Below the pieces are notes generated by a model. That model ran no database searches and was not told the origin of the DNA. It saw only the letters and a list, made by a program, of their open reading frames with translations. Of a stretch of 64,000 bases of DNA, positions 52,706 to 63,300 are shown piece after piece. The stretch is taken from contig NZ_JADFCM010000001.1 in the NCBI RefSeq assembly GCF_015234585.1, positions 1,116,001-1,180,000 on the forward strand, read 5' to 3'. Within the stretch, counting starts at the first letter, position 1. Each line of letters opens with the position of its first letter. The translations under genes were made by a program, and so were the position numbers. The DNA comes from Pseudalkalibacillus hwajinpoensis (GTDB lineage: Bacteria; Bacillota; Bacilli; Bacillales; Guptibacillaceae).

Positions 52706-53905
52706 CTAAATATTTTCGTACTCTATAGGAGCAGCTTCTTGAAAGACGTCTACTAGAATTTCCATTCCTTTCTCTATTTTATCCTGAGTGGAATGAGTGA
52801 AATTGAGACGCATTGTATTTTTCTTCGGATCTGAAACATAGAAAGGAGCTCCTGGTACATAAGCCGCACCTTTTTTTACAGCTGTATTTAATAAAAGCGT
52901 CGTATCAATGCCTTCTGGTAGTTCTACCCAAAAGAACATGCCGCCTTTAGGAACCGTATAAGAAAGTCCAGGTAGATCAGCTTGATCAAGCAATCGTTGC
53001 ATGACCTTCATTCGTTCAAAATATGTACTCCTGAGGTTTTGAATATGACCGTTCAAATCAAAGTCGGAGCAAAGGTGATAGAGTGCTTGGTGAGCAAGAG
53101 AGTTTGAATGCAAATCAGCCGCTTGCTTTGCTTGTGCCATAATGCGGATGATTTGATGAGGTCCTCTGATCCAACCTGTTCGTAACGCAGGAACAACGGT
53201 TTTAGAAAAGGTACTCGTATAGACTGTGTGCGATCCATCGTCTAAAGCAGATATAGGGGTATATGTTTTTGTTCCATCGAACTTGATTTCTCCGTACGGA
53301 TCATCTTCAAAAATAATCACTTTCTTTTTTATTGCTGTATCAAGTAGGTGTTGTCGTCGTTCAAGTGACCAAACTTTTCCCATCGGATTTGAGAAGGTTG
53401 GGACAACGTACACACACTTCGGCATATACTTTTTCATTTTGTAATCAAGATCCTCTGGTACCATTCCATGCTCATCCGAATCAACAGGGATAATTTTCAC
53501 TTCATACGATTGAAAAACCTGTACGGCTGCAAGATAAGTTGGATTTTCTGTTAGAACAATATCTCCGGGGTTAAACATTACCCGCGCAAATAAATCGATT
53601 GCTTGTTGCGAACCAGTGGTGAGCATAATATCATCCACGCGTGAAGCGATGCCCTTCTTGTTCATGCGATCAACAAGAACCTCCCGAAGTGGAGCATATC
53701 CCTCCGTGGCATCGTATTGAAAAGCCTTTCCTCCTGATTGAAATGTTTTCGAAAATGCATCTTGTACTGCCTCTACAGGGAAAAGTTCGTCGTCTGGTAA
53801 CCCTCCCGCAAACGAAATGACATCACCTTTATTCGTGATTTTTAAAATATCGCGTACTGCAGATGATTGAAGATGCTGCACTCTCTTAGCAAATCCGTAC
53901 CTCAT
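52706..53905 (-). CDS. PLP-dependent class I/II aminotransferase (2-aminoadipate/MocR-domain type)
   Basis: This 399-residue fold-type I aminotransferase has the cofactor Lys in STFSKTVVPALRTGW, the Asp of FEDDPYGEI, and substrate-binding Arg in TMRLNFTH. FAGGLPDDELFP and EGYAPLREVL are typical of the LysN/2-aminoadipate and aromatic aminotransferase group. No HTH domain is present, so it is an enzyme and not a MocR regulator. The amino donor and acceptor cannot be named. ATG at 53905 follows GGAAGG; a TTG two codons upstream (53911) is possible. Confidence 0.87.
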   Translation of the reverse strand: MRYGFAKRVQHLQSSAVRDILKITNKGDVISFAGGLPDDELFPVEAVQDAFSKTFQSGGKAFQYDATEGYAPLREVLVDRMNKKGIASRVDDIMLTTGSQQAIDLFARVMFNPGDIVLTENPTYLAAVQVFQSYEVKIIPVDSDEHGMVPEDLDYKMKKYMPKCVYVVPTFSNPMGKVWSLERRQHLLDTAIKKKVIIFEDDPYGEIKFDGTKTYTPISALDDGSHTVYTSTFSKTVVPALRTGWIRGPHQIIRIMAQAKQAADLHSNSLAHQALYHLCSDFDLNGHIQNLRSTYFERMKVMQRLLDQADLPGLSYTVPKGGMFFWVELPEGIDTTLLLNTAVKKGAAYVPGAPFYVSDPKKNTMRLNFTHSTQDKIEKGMEILVDVFQEAAPIEYENI

Positions 53906-54082
53906 GACCAAAACGCCTTCCTTTGTTTTAATATTTAAAATATTGTCATTATAGCATTTTAATGCGTTGAAAGGCTAGTGTGTTTGTTTAAAGTTAGTAA
54001 TATGGTTAGATTCAATAAAACTAAGGTGAAATACCAAATTAAATTAAAATAAAAAACTCAAGTTCTGACTTCAGAAATTGAG

Positions 54083-54505
54083 TTAGGATTTGAGCGGTAT
54101 ACTCTTATAGAACTTAAGCCATTTCTTTAGTAGTAACAGGTAATGAAAATAAATCAGGGAACATCCAATGAGAATACTAAAGGTAGCAAGCCACTCAACT
54201 ACTCTGCCACTATCGAAAATAATAGGCAAAATAGAAGAAAGTACTATTCCTGCGAGTGTATAAGCGAGAAAATGATACCGATAAAGGCTCCGTTCCTTTC
54301 TAGTTAAATACCAATCAATAAAGATAGAGATCGGTACACCAATCAAAAGGAAAAATGGAAGCATTAGATAGGCATTAAGCATCGCATCTGAGAAATGGAA
54401 TGCACTCTCACTAGTATTGTCAAATAGATACAATAAAGTGTTTATGATAAGTGACACAGTAAAGGCTGAAAGAAAGGATGATAAAATCCTAAAGATAAAG
54501 GTCAT
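54083..54505 (-). CDS. UPF0715-like four-helix membrane protein
   Basis: This 140-residue protein has four predicted helices (FIFRILSSFLSAFTVSLIINTLLYLF, LMLPFFLLIGVPISIFIDWYLT, FLAYTLAGIVLSSILPIIF, LATFSILIGCSLIYFHYLLLL) and a GVPISIFIDW turn that recalls UPF0715 proteins of Bacillus. The function is unknown. The start MTFIF at 54505 follows GGGAGAGTTCCACTT; an earlier in-frame ATG at 54550 is less well supported. Confidence 0.65.
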   Translation of the reverse strand: MTFIFRILSSFLSAFTVSLIINTLLYLFDNTSESAFHFSDAMLNAYLMLPFFLLIGVPISIFIDWYLTRKERSLYRYHFLAYTLAGIVLSSILPIIFDSGRVVEWLATFSILIGCSLIYFHYLLLLKKWLKFYKSIPLKS

Positions 54506-54768
54506 AAGTGGAACTCTCCCAAAGATTGTTTTCAAGACATAAGCTAGCAACTATCGAGGTTTAATTATTTCTTTTTGTTTTCTTATCTTTAAAATTATTC
54601 CATAAATACTAGTTAACTTACAAGTGTGAAATAATTTCTGTCGGTGAGTGTAGTTCCGTCTCCATTATTAAGAAAGCAGCCAACCTATATATAGCAAGGA
54701 AGCTTATGTAACTATTTTTTATTGGATAATTCATTAATAATCTCTAAATAAGATGAAAGAAATAGAAA

Positions 54769-54796
54769 AAGCATGAAGCCAGTTCGCTTCATGCTT
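54769..54796 (-). terminator. Terminator of the neutral protease gene
   Basis: AAGCATGAAGC and GCTTCATGCTT are perfect complements; on the minus strand the stem is followed by TTTTTC. Confidence 0.8.
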
Positions 54797-54813
54797 ATTT
54801 CTATTGATCTGTT

Positions 54814-56472
54814 TTACTCCATAATCCCTACCGAATCAAATCCACCTGCAGCAGCCACCACTTCAGCGCTACCTTCACCGTAAAGGTCAATAGCAGATTG
54901 CACGATAGCTTGTCGTGCATCACTAAAGTCAGAGTTAGCTGTAAGGTATTGAGTCAGAGCACGATAATAGATTTGCCCAAGCTTCTCACGGCCAATGTCT
55001 TGAGCGGTTAGGTAAGCGGCGTGATTAATAATCGAAGAGTTGATGTGAACACCGCCGTTATCTAAGTTAGCTGGAAGGTCGTAAAATTCATCCATATGGG
55101 ATGGATACATTCCTTCGCCGTTTCCATAAGCAACATAAGCAGCACCAACAGGGTATTTACTAGGATTACTTAAGCTTCTAAGAGAAGTGCGTCCATCTGC
55201 AACGGCAGCGGGTGCCATAATGTCTTCCCCGATCTCCCAGTCTGAGTCATCAATTAATGCGCCGAAAATATCCGAGAAGGATTCATTCAAAGCGCCGGAT
55301 TGAAAACGATAGATGAGGTTAGCTGAATTAGATGTGACCCCGTGAGTCATTTCATGTGCTGCTACATCCAGGCTAGCAGCAAGAGGGATGAAGAATTCAC
55401 CATCGCCATCTCCATATACCATGTAAGTCCCATTCCAGAAAGCATTGTTGTAATTATCTCCGTAATGAACGACTGATTGGATCGGCATGCCGTTATCATC
55501 GAGAGAGTTCCGTCCATGCTCACTTAAGTAATAGTCATACACTTGTTCCGAATTATAGTGAGCATCAACAGCAGGTTCTGCAAATTCAGATTTAAACGCC
55601 GCGCTTTTGTTTGAAAACAATTCAAGATAATTTTTTGAGTAATCATAGGTGATGATCCCATCTAATCCTTCGTGACTGTAATCAGCTAGTTGAAAAACGG
55701 TGCCTTCTTTTTCACCTTTGCTTTTTGTCACGTGGAGAAGACGATGATCGCCGAGTACCCCGGTACCAGTCCCAGTTTGGGTTTTAAAATGACCTGCGTC
55801 CATGATGGCGTTATATTGATCCACAACTTTACCAGACGTAGCATCAACAAAAACATACCAGTTACCAGGCTCATCACCTAAGAAGTTCACATTCACTTTG
55901 TAGGTGAGGTGATTTTTTCCTTCAAATGGATAAACAACTAACTCGGATGTTGGAGCTTGATCTAATGTAGAAGGAGCATGAGTAGAAGATTTTGCGACTT
56001 GCAATGCTTCTTCTGAAGAAAGGGTAGGTTTAGTATCGAGCTTACTTGCTTCGATATCTTCATTATAAGCTCCGTTTACGACAGTGATTTCATTATCCAC
56101 ATTGTAGTGAACAATAATCTCAGCCCCTTCAACCGGGACGCCGTTTTTTGTTTGATTAAACCTGACGTGAGTCATTCCAAGTTCATCCTTGGCGGAATTG
56201 TTCTTTTTTAGGTCTGCTTTTGGATTTTTGATCTTAACTTTTTCTTTATTTTGTTGCAAGTAGTTTAGGGCATCTTCAGCAGAAGTAGAAGAACGTTTAA
56301 CTGCTTGCTTCTCTTTCACGAATAGCGGAACGTTCGCTTTTTCGTTCCATTGCTTAACCATCTGGTTCTCCGCTTGATGATCAGGCTGGACGGCTAGAAC
56401 ATTATTATAAGGGAGCGATGCGGTTATTAAGGCAGTCGTCACAACAAGTGGGGCAATAAACTTTTTCCTCAA
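54814..56472 (-). CDS. Secreted thermolysin-like neutral metalloprotease (M4, bacillolysin)
   Basis: This 552-residue pre-pro-enzyme has a signal peptide (~1-28), an FTP/PepSY propeptide (~45-225) and an M4 catalytic domain. Zinc ligands are H373 and H377 in HEMTH with catalytic E374, and E397 in GALNESFSD. NNAFWNGTYMVYGDGDG is the substrate-binding segment of the family, and calcium-site acidic clusters are present. It digests extracellular protein. The start is TTG 56472, seven bases behind AGGAGG. It is monocistronic with its own terminator; no regulator is adjacent. Confidence 0.94.
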   Translation of the reverse strand: MRKKFIAPLVVTTALITASLPYNNVLAVQPDHQAENQMVKQWNEKANVPLFVKEKQAVKRSSTSAEDALNYLQQNKEKVKIKNPKADLKKNNSAKDELGMTHVRFNQTKNGVPVEGAEIIVHYNVDNEITVVNGAYNEDIEASKLDTKPTLSSEEALQVAKSSTHAPSTLDQAPTSELVVYPFEGKNHLTYKVNVNFLGDEPGNWYVFVDATSGKVVDQYNAIMDAGHFKTQTGTGTGVLGDHRLLHVTKSKGEKEGTVFQLADYSHEGLDGIITYDYSKNYLELFSNKSAAFKSEFAEPAVDAHYNSEQVYDYYLSEHGRNSLDDNGMPIQSVVHYGDNYNNAFWNGTYMVYGDGDGEFFIPLAASLDVAAHEMTHGVTSNSANLIYRFQSGALNESFSDIFGALIDDSDWEIGEDIMAPAAVADGRTSLRSLSNPSKYPVGAAYVAYGNGEGMYPSHMDEFYDLPANLDNGGVHINSSIINHAAYLTAQDIGREKLGQIYYRALTQYLTANSDFSDARQAIVQSAIDLYGEGSAEVVAAAGGFDSVGIME

Positions 56473-56796
56473 ATAAATTCCTCCTAATATGTAATCTATT
56501 TACAATTATAAGGTGGAATTGAACTTCTCTCATGAGTCCTTGTAATTATCTTAAGATATAGAATAGTTAGAAAATATGGTTATATAGAACTATTAATAAT
56601 CGTTTAACAACTTCATTAATCTCAATTTTTAAAGTGAAACGGGAATGGAGAAGTTTAAGTAGAAGGTTAAAAATTGGTAAAAAGTAGAAAGGGTGTGAGT
56701 GGCTGTTGTTTTTTTAAGAAAATGTTATTGACCACTAAAAAGTGACAATGATTTTTCTGGTTCTATGGCGGTTCCATCTATTAGATACTTGAAATT
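56473..56796. other. Intergenic stretch upstream of the protease gene
   Basis: No gene was seen. It holds the RBS AGGAGG of the protease gene near 56480 and presumably its promoter, but no unambiguous -35/-10 pair could be chosen. Confidence 0.4.
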
Positions 56797-56834
56797 AAAA
56801 AGCTACGGTCCAGAAAATGGACCGTAGCTTTTTT
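56797..56834. terminator. Terminator of the type VII secretion operon
   Basis: AAAAAGCTACGGTCC (56797-56811) and GGACCGTAGCTTTTT (56819-56833) are perfect 15-bp arms with T runs on both strands. On the minus strand it directly follows essA. Confidence 0.9.
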
Positions 56835-56843
56835 GATGAGCGA

Positions 56844-57323
56844 TTAGCTTTTCGAAGACGACAATCGATTATAGATCACTAACACCATGATTAGAACGAT
56901 GAGGCACACACCAATTAAAATACCAATCAGTAGTTGAAAAGAGGATGACGTTGTTTCTGTATCCTCTTCATTAATCGATTTAAAAGCTGCTGTCTCCGTC
57001 TCAGAGAAAAGGTTTAAATTCTCCGCTTTATCTTTAATCGTACTATTTTCTTTACTCATAGAAAGAAATAATTCATTTAGGGTATTCTCAGGGTTGAAAA
57101 CTTTTTTCCCGTTAAATGAAATCGTCTTCTGATTTTCAGAAATCTCTTCCATTTCCTTCGAGTTTGAAGAATCATGGATCAAGTCAGTGTTTTTCTTGAA
57201 CTTGTTTTTTTGATATTCATTCGGTAATAACTCGTTTATGTCCGTACTTGCTTCTACTGCAACTGGAACAAGGTGACAGCAAAGAAAGATCATTGTAATA
57301 AGACAGATAATTTTAGGCTTCAT
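56844..57323 (-). CDS. essA: Type VII secretion protein EssA
   Basis: This 159-residue protein has an N-terminal membrane/signal segment (IICLITMIFLCCHLVPVAVEA), an extracytoplasmic charged middle part (~30-130) containing the EssA-like NELLPNEYQKNKF, and a C-terminal membrane helix (FQLLIGILIGVCLIVLIMVLVIY). EssA/YueC is an integral membrane component of the WXG100-exporting machine. It overlaps the end of esaA; ATG 57323 is chosen because AAAGAGG lies nine bases upstream, with ATG 57332 as the alternative. Confidence 0.82.
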   Translation of the reverse strand: MKPKIICLITMIFLCCHLVPVAVEASTDINELLPNEYQKNKFKKNTDLIHDSSNSKEMEEISENQKTISFNGKKVFNPENTLNELFLSMSKENSTIKDKAENLNLFSETETAAFKSINEEDTETTSSSFQLLIGILIGVCLIVLIMVLVIYNRLSSSKS

Positions 57324-60300
57324 GAGCCTCATCCTCTTTAGTTTGTGTCCATGACCGTTTGTTTAAAGCATATTGAATAATAATCAGGACAATTAAAATA
57401 GCGGTTAAAATCATCGCACCTTCTGTAAAGAGCGTTTGTGTACTGTTCTGTATAGACATATACACGCGAGACATTGGATCAGTAAAGCTAAAGTTCGGTG
57501 TCGAAAGTGCAAGTAAAGGTGTCACAAACAGGGCAACGAGGCCAACTGTGACTAGCCATCCTAATAAATGATGTCCCATAAAGGCAACGCGAATTAACGC
57601 TGCACAGCTTAATAAAAGTAAGATCGTAAAGATTGTCCATTCCATTGAACGATCGTTTCCTAAAGGGTAAATCGATAAGCTGTAGAGACTTATAACGAGA
57701 CCAACGATACTTGTCAGCATTAAGAATAAGATACTTTGTAACCACCACGGACCATGTTGGAAGTAGTAGCTTGCATAACCAATCAACAAGCTGCTTAAGA
57801 GAATAATGAATAAAATCACAACAGGTGGAAGATTCGTATCTTTCTTATCTGTAAAGACGCTACCGGTGACGTCAATTGGAGTAGCTAGGAAATCATAGAC
57901 GTAATCGTTTGATCGACCATCTACAAAGGCATTCCCCATGACGTTAAAGACATCATCACGAATCATAAGGGTTGAAGCGACATTCGTGTCCCACTTATTA
58001 TTCAGTGTGTTAGCGTCTGTTTGCACTTCAGCCACTCGAGACTGGAGTTCATCTGTGTAGGTAAGAATTTCGGATTGGCTATCTTCAATTGAATCCACCC
58101 AATCATACAGAGAACCCATCTGACTTTTAACTTGATCATGATTACTTATAACTTGCGTACCCTGCGTAGTTTCATCAGGGGTTTGTTGCTGAGCTTGTTG
58201 CATCTGGTTTAGAACGTTATCTGCTTCTTCTTCAATTCCATTCAAGCTTTCGAGTAACTTCGCTTGCTGTGTGTCGAGAACGTTTTTGTAGTCCGCTAAA
58301 AAGACAGTGAAATCATCTTGTAACGTCGTCAGGGCGTCGCTCGTTTTCGGTACTTGAGTTCCAACCGCGTCCCATTGGCCTTCTTCTTTGTTGGTTAGTT
58401 CTAACATGCTATTTACTTCTTCACGAAGGTCATTGTCCTGTAGAACGGTGTCTTTCACGTTGTTTTTAGAAAGCATACTATTTAGCGTTGCTTCATATCG
58501 ATCCAGGGATGCATAGTACTGAAGAACATCCGTCAAATTCGCCCCTTTGATCGGACGTTGGAAATAGACGGATAGCGTATCTTTTCTAGCTTGTGATAGA
58601 GCAGGTGATGCTAGAATCGCATTTTCTTTTTCATTAATGCCGGATGAAATACGATAAATCTTATCAGATACCATTATTAGCAAGTCTTTTAACTCGGTAT
58701 TTGATTCTTTTAATACATCAACCTGTTCCATTAACGTTTCTTTTTGAGAAGAGAGCGTTTCGTTTTCTTTTGTTAGCTTTTCAACTTCCTTTGTTAACTC
58801 TACAATTTGTACAAGTAAACTTTTATTCTCTTCAGTTAGCGTATCGATAAGCTTCTTTAGCTCTTCCAATTCGCCGTCAAGTGGGTTGTCGCCGCCTTCT
58901 TTGGCTAGAAGTTGCTGCTCGGTTTGCTTTATCCGATCGTTGAGCGTTAATAACTTTGTCGATGCGGTTTGAAGATCTTCTACTTTTGGTTCCTCGAGCG
59001 CAATCAACGTTTCCTGTAGCGTCACAATTTCCTGTGCGATGGCTAACAACTCATTGCGTTCTGCACTTAAATCAACTGGAGTTGGACCATTTGTTTCTCC
59101 ATCTTCATCGATCACAGGAGGCTCTTCATCCTGTAAGCTCTTTAGAAGTTTCGTAAGGTCTTCCATTGGATCTTCTTCTTCACCTGGCTCTTCCGGATCA
59201 ACGGGTTCTTCTGGATCTTCAGGGACCTCAGGTAGTTCAGGGTCATCGGGAATGACAATCTCATCTCCATCACCGAGCTTATTACTAAGCGTGGCGATAT
59301 CTCCTTCTAGTTCATTTAAAACCATGGAGTCTTTTAGCTGCTGATAGTAATTAAGAATTCGCTCTTGTAGCGTATAGAAATCGTTAACCTGGCGCTCAAC
59401 CTGGTCATACCGAAGTTCTTTTAAACCAGCAAACATTTCTTGCTGCTGCATCATCTGATTTTCTACCTGAGACATGTTTTCAAGAACGCTCTCAGATTTA
59501 CCTTCGAACAATTCTTTGTTGTTCATAAACATCGGTTGAGGCATTTCAGTTGCCTGTGAAATCGAATCGACTGAATCAGCTTGAATTTGTTCAAGAACTT
59601 CTTGTTGTTTCTGCTGATACTCACGATAGTCATTCGTATAAGTAACAAAGTTTGCTAGATTTTCTTGAAAATCTTCCATCGTATTTGTTTGATCTGCTGC
59701 TCGTTCCTCAGCATTTTCTGACGTTGATTGAAGAGTGGCAAGCATCGACACTTGCTGCTCCATTTGCTCAGCAAGGTCTTTGGAGCTTGGTGTATAGAAG
59801 GAGAGCATTGTTTGCTGGAATGCTTTCTCTTTCTCTACAATTTGATCAAACTCTTGTTGGATGTTGACGAGATCGTTTGAAACATAGTTCCAATAAAGAG
59901 AAGACATCTTCGTATTAACGCGATTTGTTGCTTGCTCAAGTTCAAGCAAAACTTTCTCTTTATTGATGGCATTTAGTTGATTCTGAACCGTGTATTCTAG
60001 TTTTGTTTGTTCAGGTTGGTTTTCATCATAAGTTAGAATCTTCTCAGAGAATGTTGACGGGATGTACACTATGGCATCATACTTTTGATTGTTTAGTCCA
60101 TTTTCTCCGGCACTACGTCCAACGACTTCCCAATTGTATTGTGATTCTGATTTAAGAATGGGAGGGACGTCATTTCCGAATTTCACGACTTCCTCGTCTT
60201 CTTCTGTTCCCGTATCTTCATTAATAACAGCGATGGTTTTCGTTGCGCTCTCTTTCTTCTTCATTGGATTTTCTCCAATGGAAGTAAAGTATATGAGTGG

Positions 60301-60360
60301 AAGAACTAAAATGATCGCTGTTACGAGAATGAGTTTAAGGATGCTTTTCTTCTCTTTCAC
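57313..60360 (-). CDS. esaA: Type VII secretion protein EsaA / YueB
   Basis: This 1015-residue protein has one N-terminal membrane helix (~8-28), a very long extracellular region (~30-800) rich in predicted coiled coil (for example ~490-560, LTEENKSLLVQIVELTKEVEKLTKENETL) and six C-terminal helices. This is the YueB/EsaA layout; in B. subtilis YueB also serves as receptor for phage SPP1. A Pro/Glu/Asp-rich stretch at ~367-402 (DPELPEVPEDPEEPVDPEEP) lies in the exposed part. The start overlaps the essC stop (ATGA), and GGAAGGTACATGC-like purines precede it. It is one operon with essC and essA. Confidence 0.9.
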   Translation of the reverse strand: MKEKKSILKLILVTAIILVLPLIYFTSIGENPMKKKESATKTIAVINEDTGTEEDEEVVKFGNDVPPILKSESQYNWEVVGRSAGENGLNNQKYDAIVYIPSTFSEKILTYDENQPEQTKLEYTVQNQLNAINKEKVLLELEQATNRVNTKMSSLYWNYVSNDLVNIQQEFDQIVEKEKAFQQTMLSFYTPSSKDLAEQMEQQVSMLATLQSTSENAEERAADQTNTMEDFQENLANFVTYTNDYREYQQKQQEVLEQIQADSVDSISQATEMPQPMFMNNKELFEGKSESVLENMSQVENQMMQQQEMFAGLKELRYDQVERQVNDFYTLQERILNYYQQLKDSMVLNELEGDIATLSNKLGDGDEIVIPDDPELPEVPEDPEEPVDPEEPGEEEDPMEDLTKLLKSLQDEEPPVIDEDGETNGPTPVDLSAERNELLAIAQEIVTLQETLIALEEPKVEDLQTASTKLLTLNDRIKQTEQQLLAKEGGDNPLDGELEELKKLIDTLTEENKSLLVQIVELTKEVEKLTKENETLSSQKETLMEQVDVLKESNTELKDLLIMVSDKIYRISSGINEKENAILASPALSQARKDTLSVYFQRPIKGANLTDVLQYYASLDRYEATLNSMLSKNNVKDTVLQDNDLREEVNSMLELTNKEEGQWDAVGTQVPKTSDALTTLQDDFTVFLADYKNVLDTQQAKLLESLNGIEEEADNVLNQMQQAQQQTPDETTQGTQVISNHDQVKSQMGSLYDWVDSIEDSQSEILTYTDELQSRVAEVQTDANTLNNKWDTNVASTLMIRDDVFNVMGNAFVDGRSNDYVYDFLATPIDVTGSVFTDKKDTNLPPVVILFIILLSSLLIGYASYYFQHGPWWLQSILFLMLTSIVGLVISLYSLSIYPLGNDRSMEWTIFTILLLLSCAALIRVAFMGHHLLGWLVTVGLVALFVTPLLALSTPNFSFTDPMSRVYMSIQNSTQTLFTEGAMILTAILIVLIIIQYALNKRSWTQTKEDEAHEA

Positions 60361-63300
60361 GCATGTACCTTCCTTTCTATTTGGACAAGTGGAACCTGGA
60401 TTTTTTGCGCTTTTTCGCTTTGAACATAATAAGCAAATCCGGCTTTAATATCGGGTTCTTTCCGGTCAAAAGGTAGATTAATGAGCGTTTGATCGGATTT
60501 CTTCATTAATAGTATAATTTGACGAATTTGCTTTAATTCGACCGTAAGTGGATCGTATCCTTTCGTTAGTTCATTGCTACTGCCAGATGCGATAATACTT
60601 AAGCCGAGGTGGCTATAGTTTTTCATTAATGCGGTCATTCGATCCTGAAGGAGGTTTCCGAGAGTTTGGGAAAATCGTCCATATCCATCAATAAAGAGGA
60701 AAACTCTTGAGAATTCAGGAAGTGTTCGGCGATTATTCATACTCTCATGATAGGTGATTGCACGTGACTTGAATTCAGTTGTCACTTGTTCAATCCATTC
60801 TTCGATTTGTTCTTTTGTTTCTAAATAAGTCGTGTTTACCTCGTCTTTTAGATGAAAAAGTCCGCGATCGATTGAATCAAATATAGCAATATGATCACCT
60901 TCTTGCTGTAACGCTTGCTGCGTAAGAAGACGCATGATATTGGTTTTACCTTTCTGGGCCTGTCCAAGTACAAGACAATGGGAAGTCTGCGCAAAGGAAA
61001 GGGAAACAGGCTTAACTGTTTCTTCATGCAATCCAATCGGATAAGTGTTCTTTGATTCCGAAGCTGGAATGTACGTATGTAACGTCTTTAACGTAAGATC
61101 AGTCGGTAGCATTGGAATAGCTTCAGGCTTGCTCACATCACGGTATTTGTCTTGTAGCATTTGGACTTCTTCTTTCAATGAAGCTAGCTGTTCATAGTCA
61201 TCTTCCCCTCTAGTTGGTAGCACTATTTGACCGAAGTGTGTTTTCTCCTTCTTCATAATGGCTCTACCCGGTACTGCTTCTGGAGCAAAGGGGATTCTTC
61301 CAAGAACGGTGTAAGCTTCTGAGTTATCTAATAAATAATGGACAATTTTTGTTTTAAGGTTATTCATCAGTGCCTGACGAACCGAGTTCAAACGCGTAGC
61401 GCTCAAGATCATATAAATACCGAGCGACTGTCCGTCTCGCGCAAACTGAGTGAAGATCGGATCAAGGTCCATCAGTTCTTCTTTTACGAGATCATAGTTA
61501 TCGATCGTAATAAAGAGTAGAGGAAGAGGTTTGTCATTTAGACGATTGTACATCGTAATGGAGCTCACTTCTTCACGCTGAAAGAGTCGTTTACGCTTCG
61601 TAAATTCTTCCTGAATGAACTTCAACAATTTGTTTAGTTTGCGTTCCTCATCTATTAAGAAATAATCTCCCGTATGAGGCAAGTTCTTAATGGATAATAA
61701 ACCACCGTTACCGAAATCAAGTATATAAAATTGCGCTTCTTCCGGCGTGTTTGTTGATGCGATGCTCATAAGTAACGTTAAGATGGTTTGCGTCTTACCA
61801 AAACCTGATGAGCCAAATATGCCAACATTGCCATCCTTAATTAATTCATAATCGTATGGAGATTGTGCTTGTTTTTCAGGTTCATCCAGCAGGGCAAAGG
61901 CGATTTTCTTCTTATCTGATTCAAAATCATGACGATACAATCGCTTTTCGAGTGGTGGAAGCCATGGACTCGGCAATCTACTGAGTCCAAGTTCCTGCTG
62001 GACATCTACGATTTTATCTACAATTACTTCGATTTCACTTTGCTTCTTTTTCTTACTTTCTTTTGATGATGATAGCTCTGAAAGAGGAACGAGACCAAGA
62101 TCAGTAACTAAGGCAACCTCATCTTCCATATCGGAGGTGTCTTCCATATATGTCGCTCGGCTATAGGCCGATTGAAATAAATCGTACACCTCATTATTCC
62201 CAACCTGTAAGTATGCCCGACCTGTCACGGTTAGTGATGCAGCATCACCGTTCTTTAAAATTTCACGACTATCCTCTACGTTTTGTACTTTTAGAGCGAC
62301 GCGGAAACGAGCGTTACTCCAGATCTGATTATCAATTACGCCACCAGGTTTTTGCGTGGCAAGAATGAGATGCACACCTAGACTTCGACCAATTCGTGCA
62401 GCACTGACAAGCTCTTTAATAAATTCTGGCTCTTCTGTTTTTAACTCAGCAAATTCATCAGAAATTAAAAAGAGATGAGGCATAGGTTCAGCCGCTACGC
62501 CATTTTTATAAAGAACCGTATAGTCATTAATATGACTCACTTCATACTGATCAAAGATGGTTTGTCGTTTCTTTAGCTCACTTTTTATGGAAGCGAGTGC
62601 TCGCGTACTGAAATTTTCGCTACCTTCTATATTTGTAATTGTCCCTAACAAGTGAGGGATTTGTTTAAATGGCTGTGCCATACCTCCACCTTTATAGTCA
62701 ATTAACAGAAATGCCACTTCATGTGGATGGTAGTGGACGGCTAGCGAAAGAATATATGTTTGTAAAAATTCACTCTTCCCGGATCCAGTTGTACCAGCAA
62801 GTAATCCGTGGGGACCATGAGCTTTCTCATGAAGATTTAATTCCACAACATCCTGGCGCCCTTTAAGTCCCACTGGTGCTGCAAGTGATTTCGATGATTG
62901 ATTCGTCACCCAATTATGTGAAACCGGTAATTCATCAATATCTTCCATATTCAACATTTGCAGGAAGGATACTTTCTCAGGAATGGAATTCGTTATGCCG
63001 CGCTGGTGATTCAGCGTGCGGAGCATTCGGGAAAACTGTTCATTACCACTTTGCTTGTGCTGATCAAGTTCGAATGAAATTTCGGCTGCTTTTTTCTCTT
63101 GAATGAGAATATCGCCTTCGCTCTTGTTAATATAGCGAATCAGCGTATGGATATTGTCTGATAGGCTCTCTTTAGCCTCTGCAACGAAAATAGTTGAAAG
63201 ACCAAGATGTGTATGTTCACTTTCTAAGTACTCCAAAATGACATGGTCCGAGATTAAGTTGTGATTCGAAATAATAAACACATAATGTGGTGCGAATCGT

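Noticed and set aside
52706..53905. MocR-type transcription regulator
   Set aside because: The aminotransferase domain is complete but no N-terminal GntR HTH is present, so it is an enzyme.
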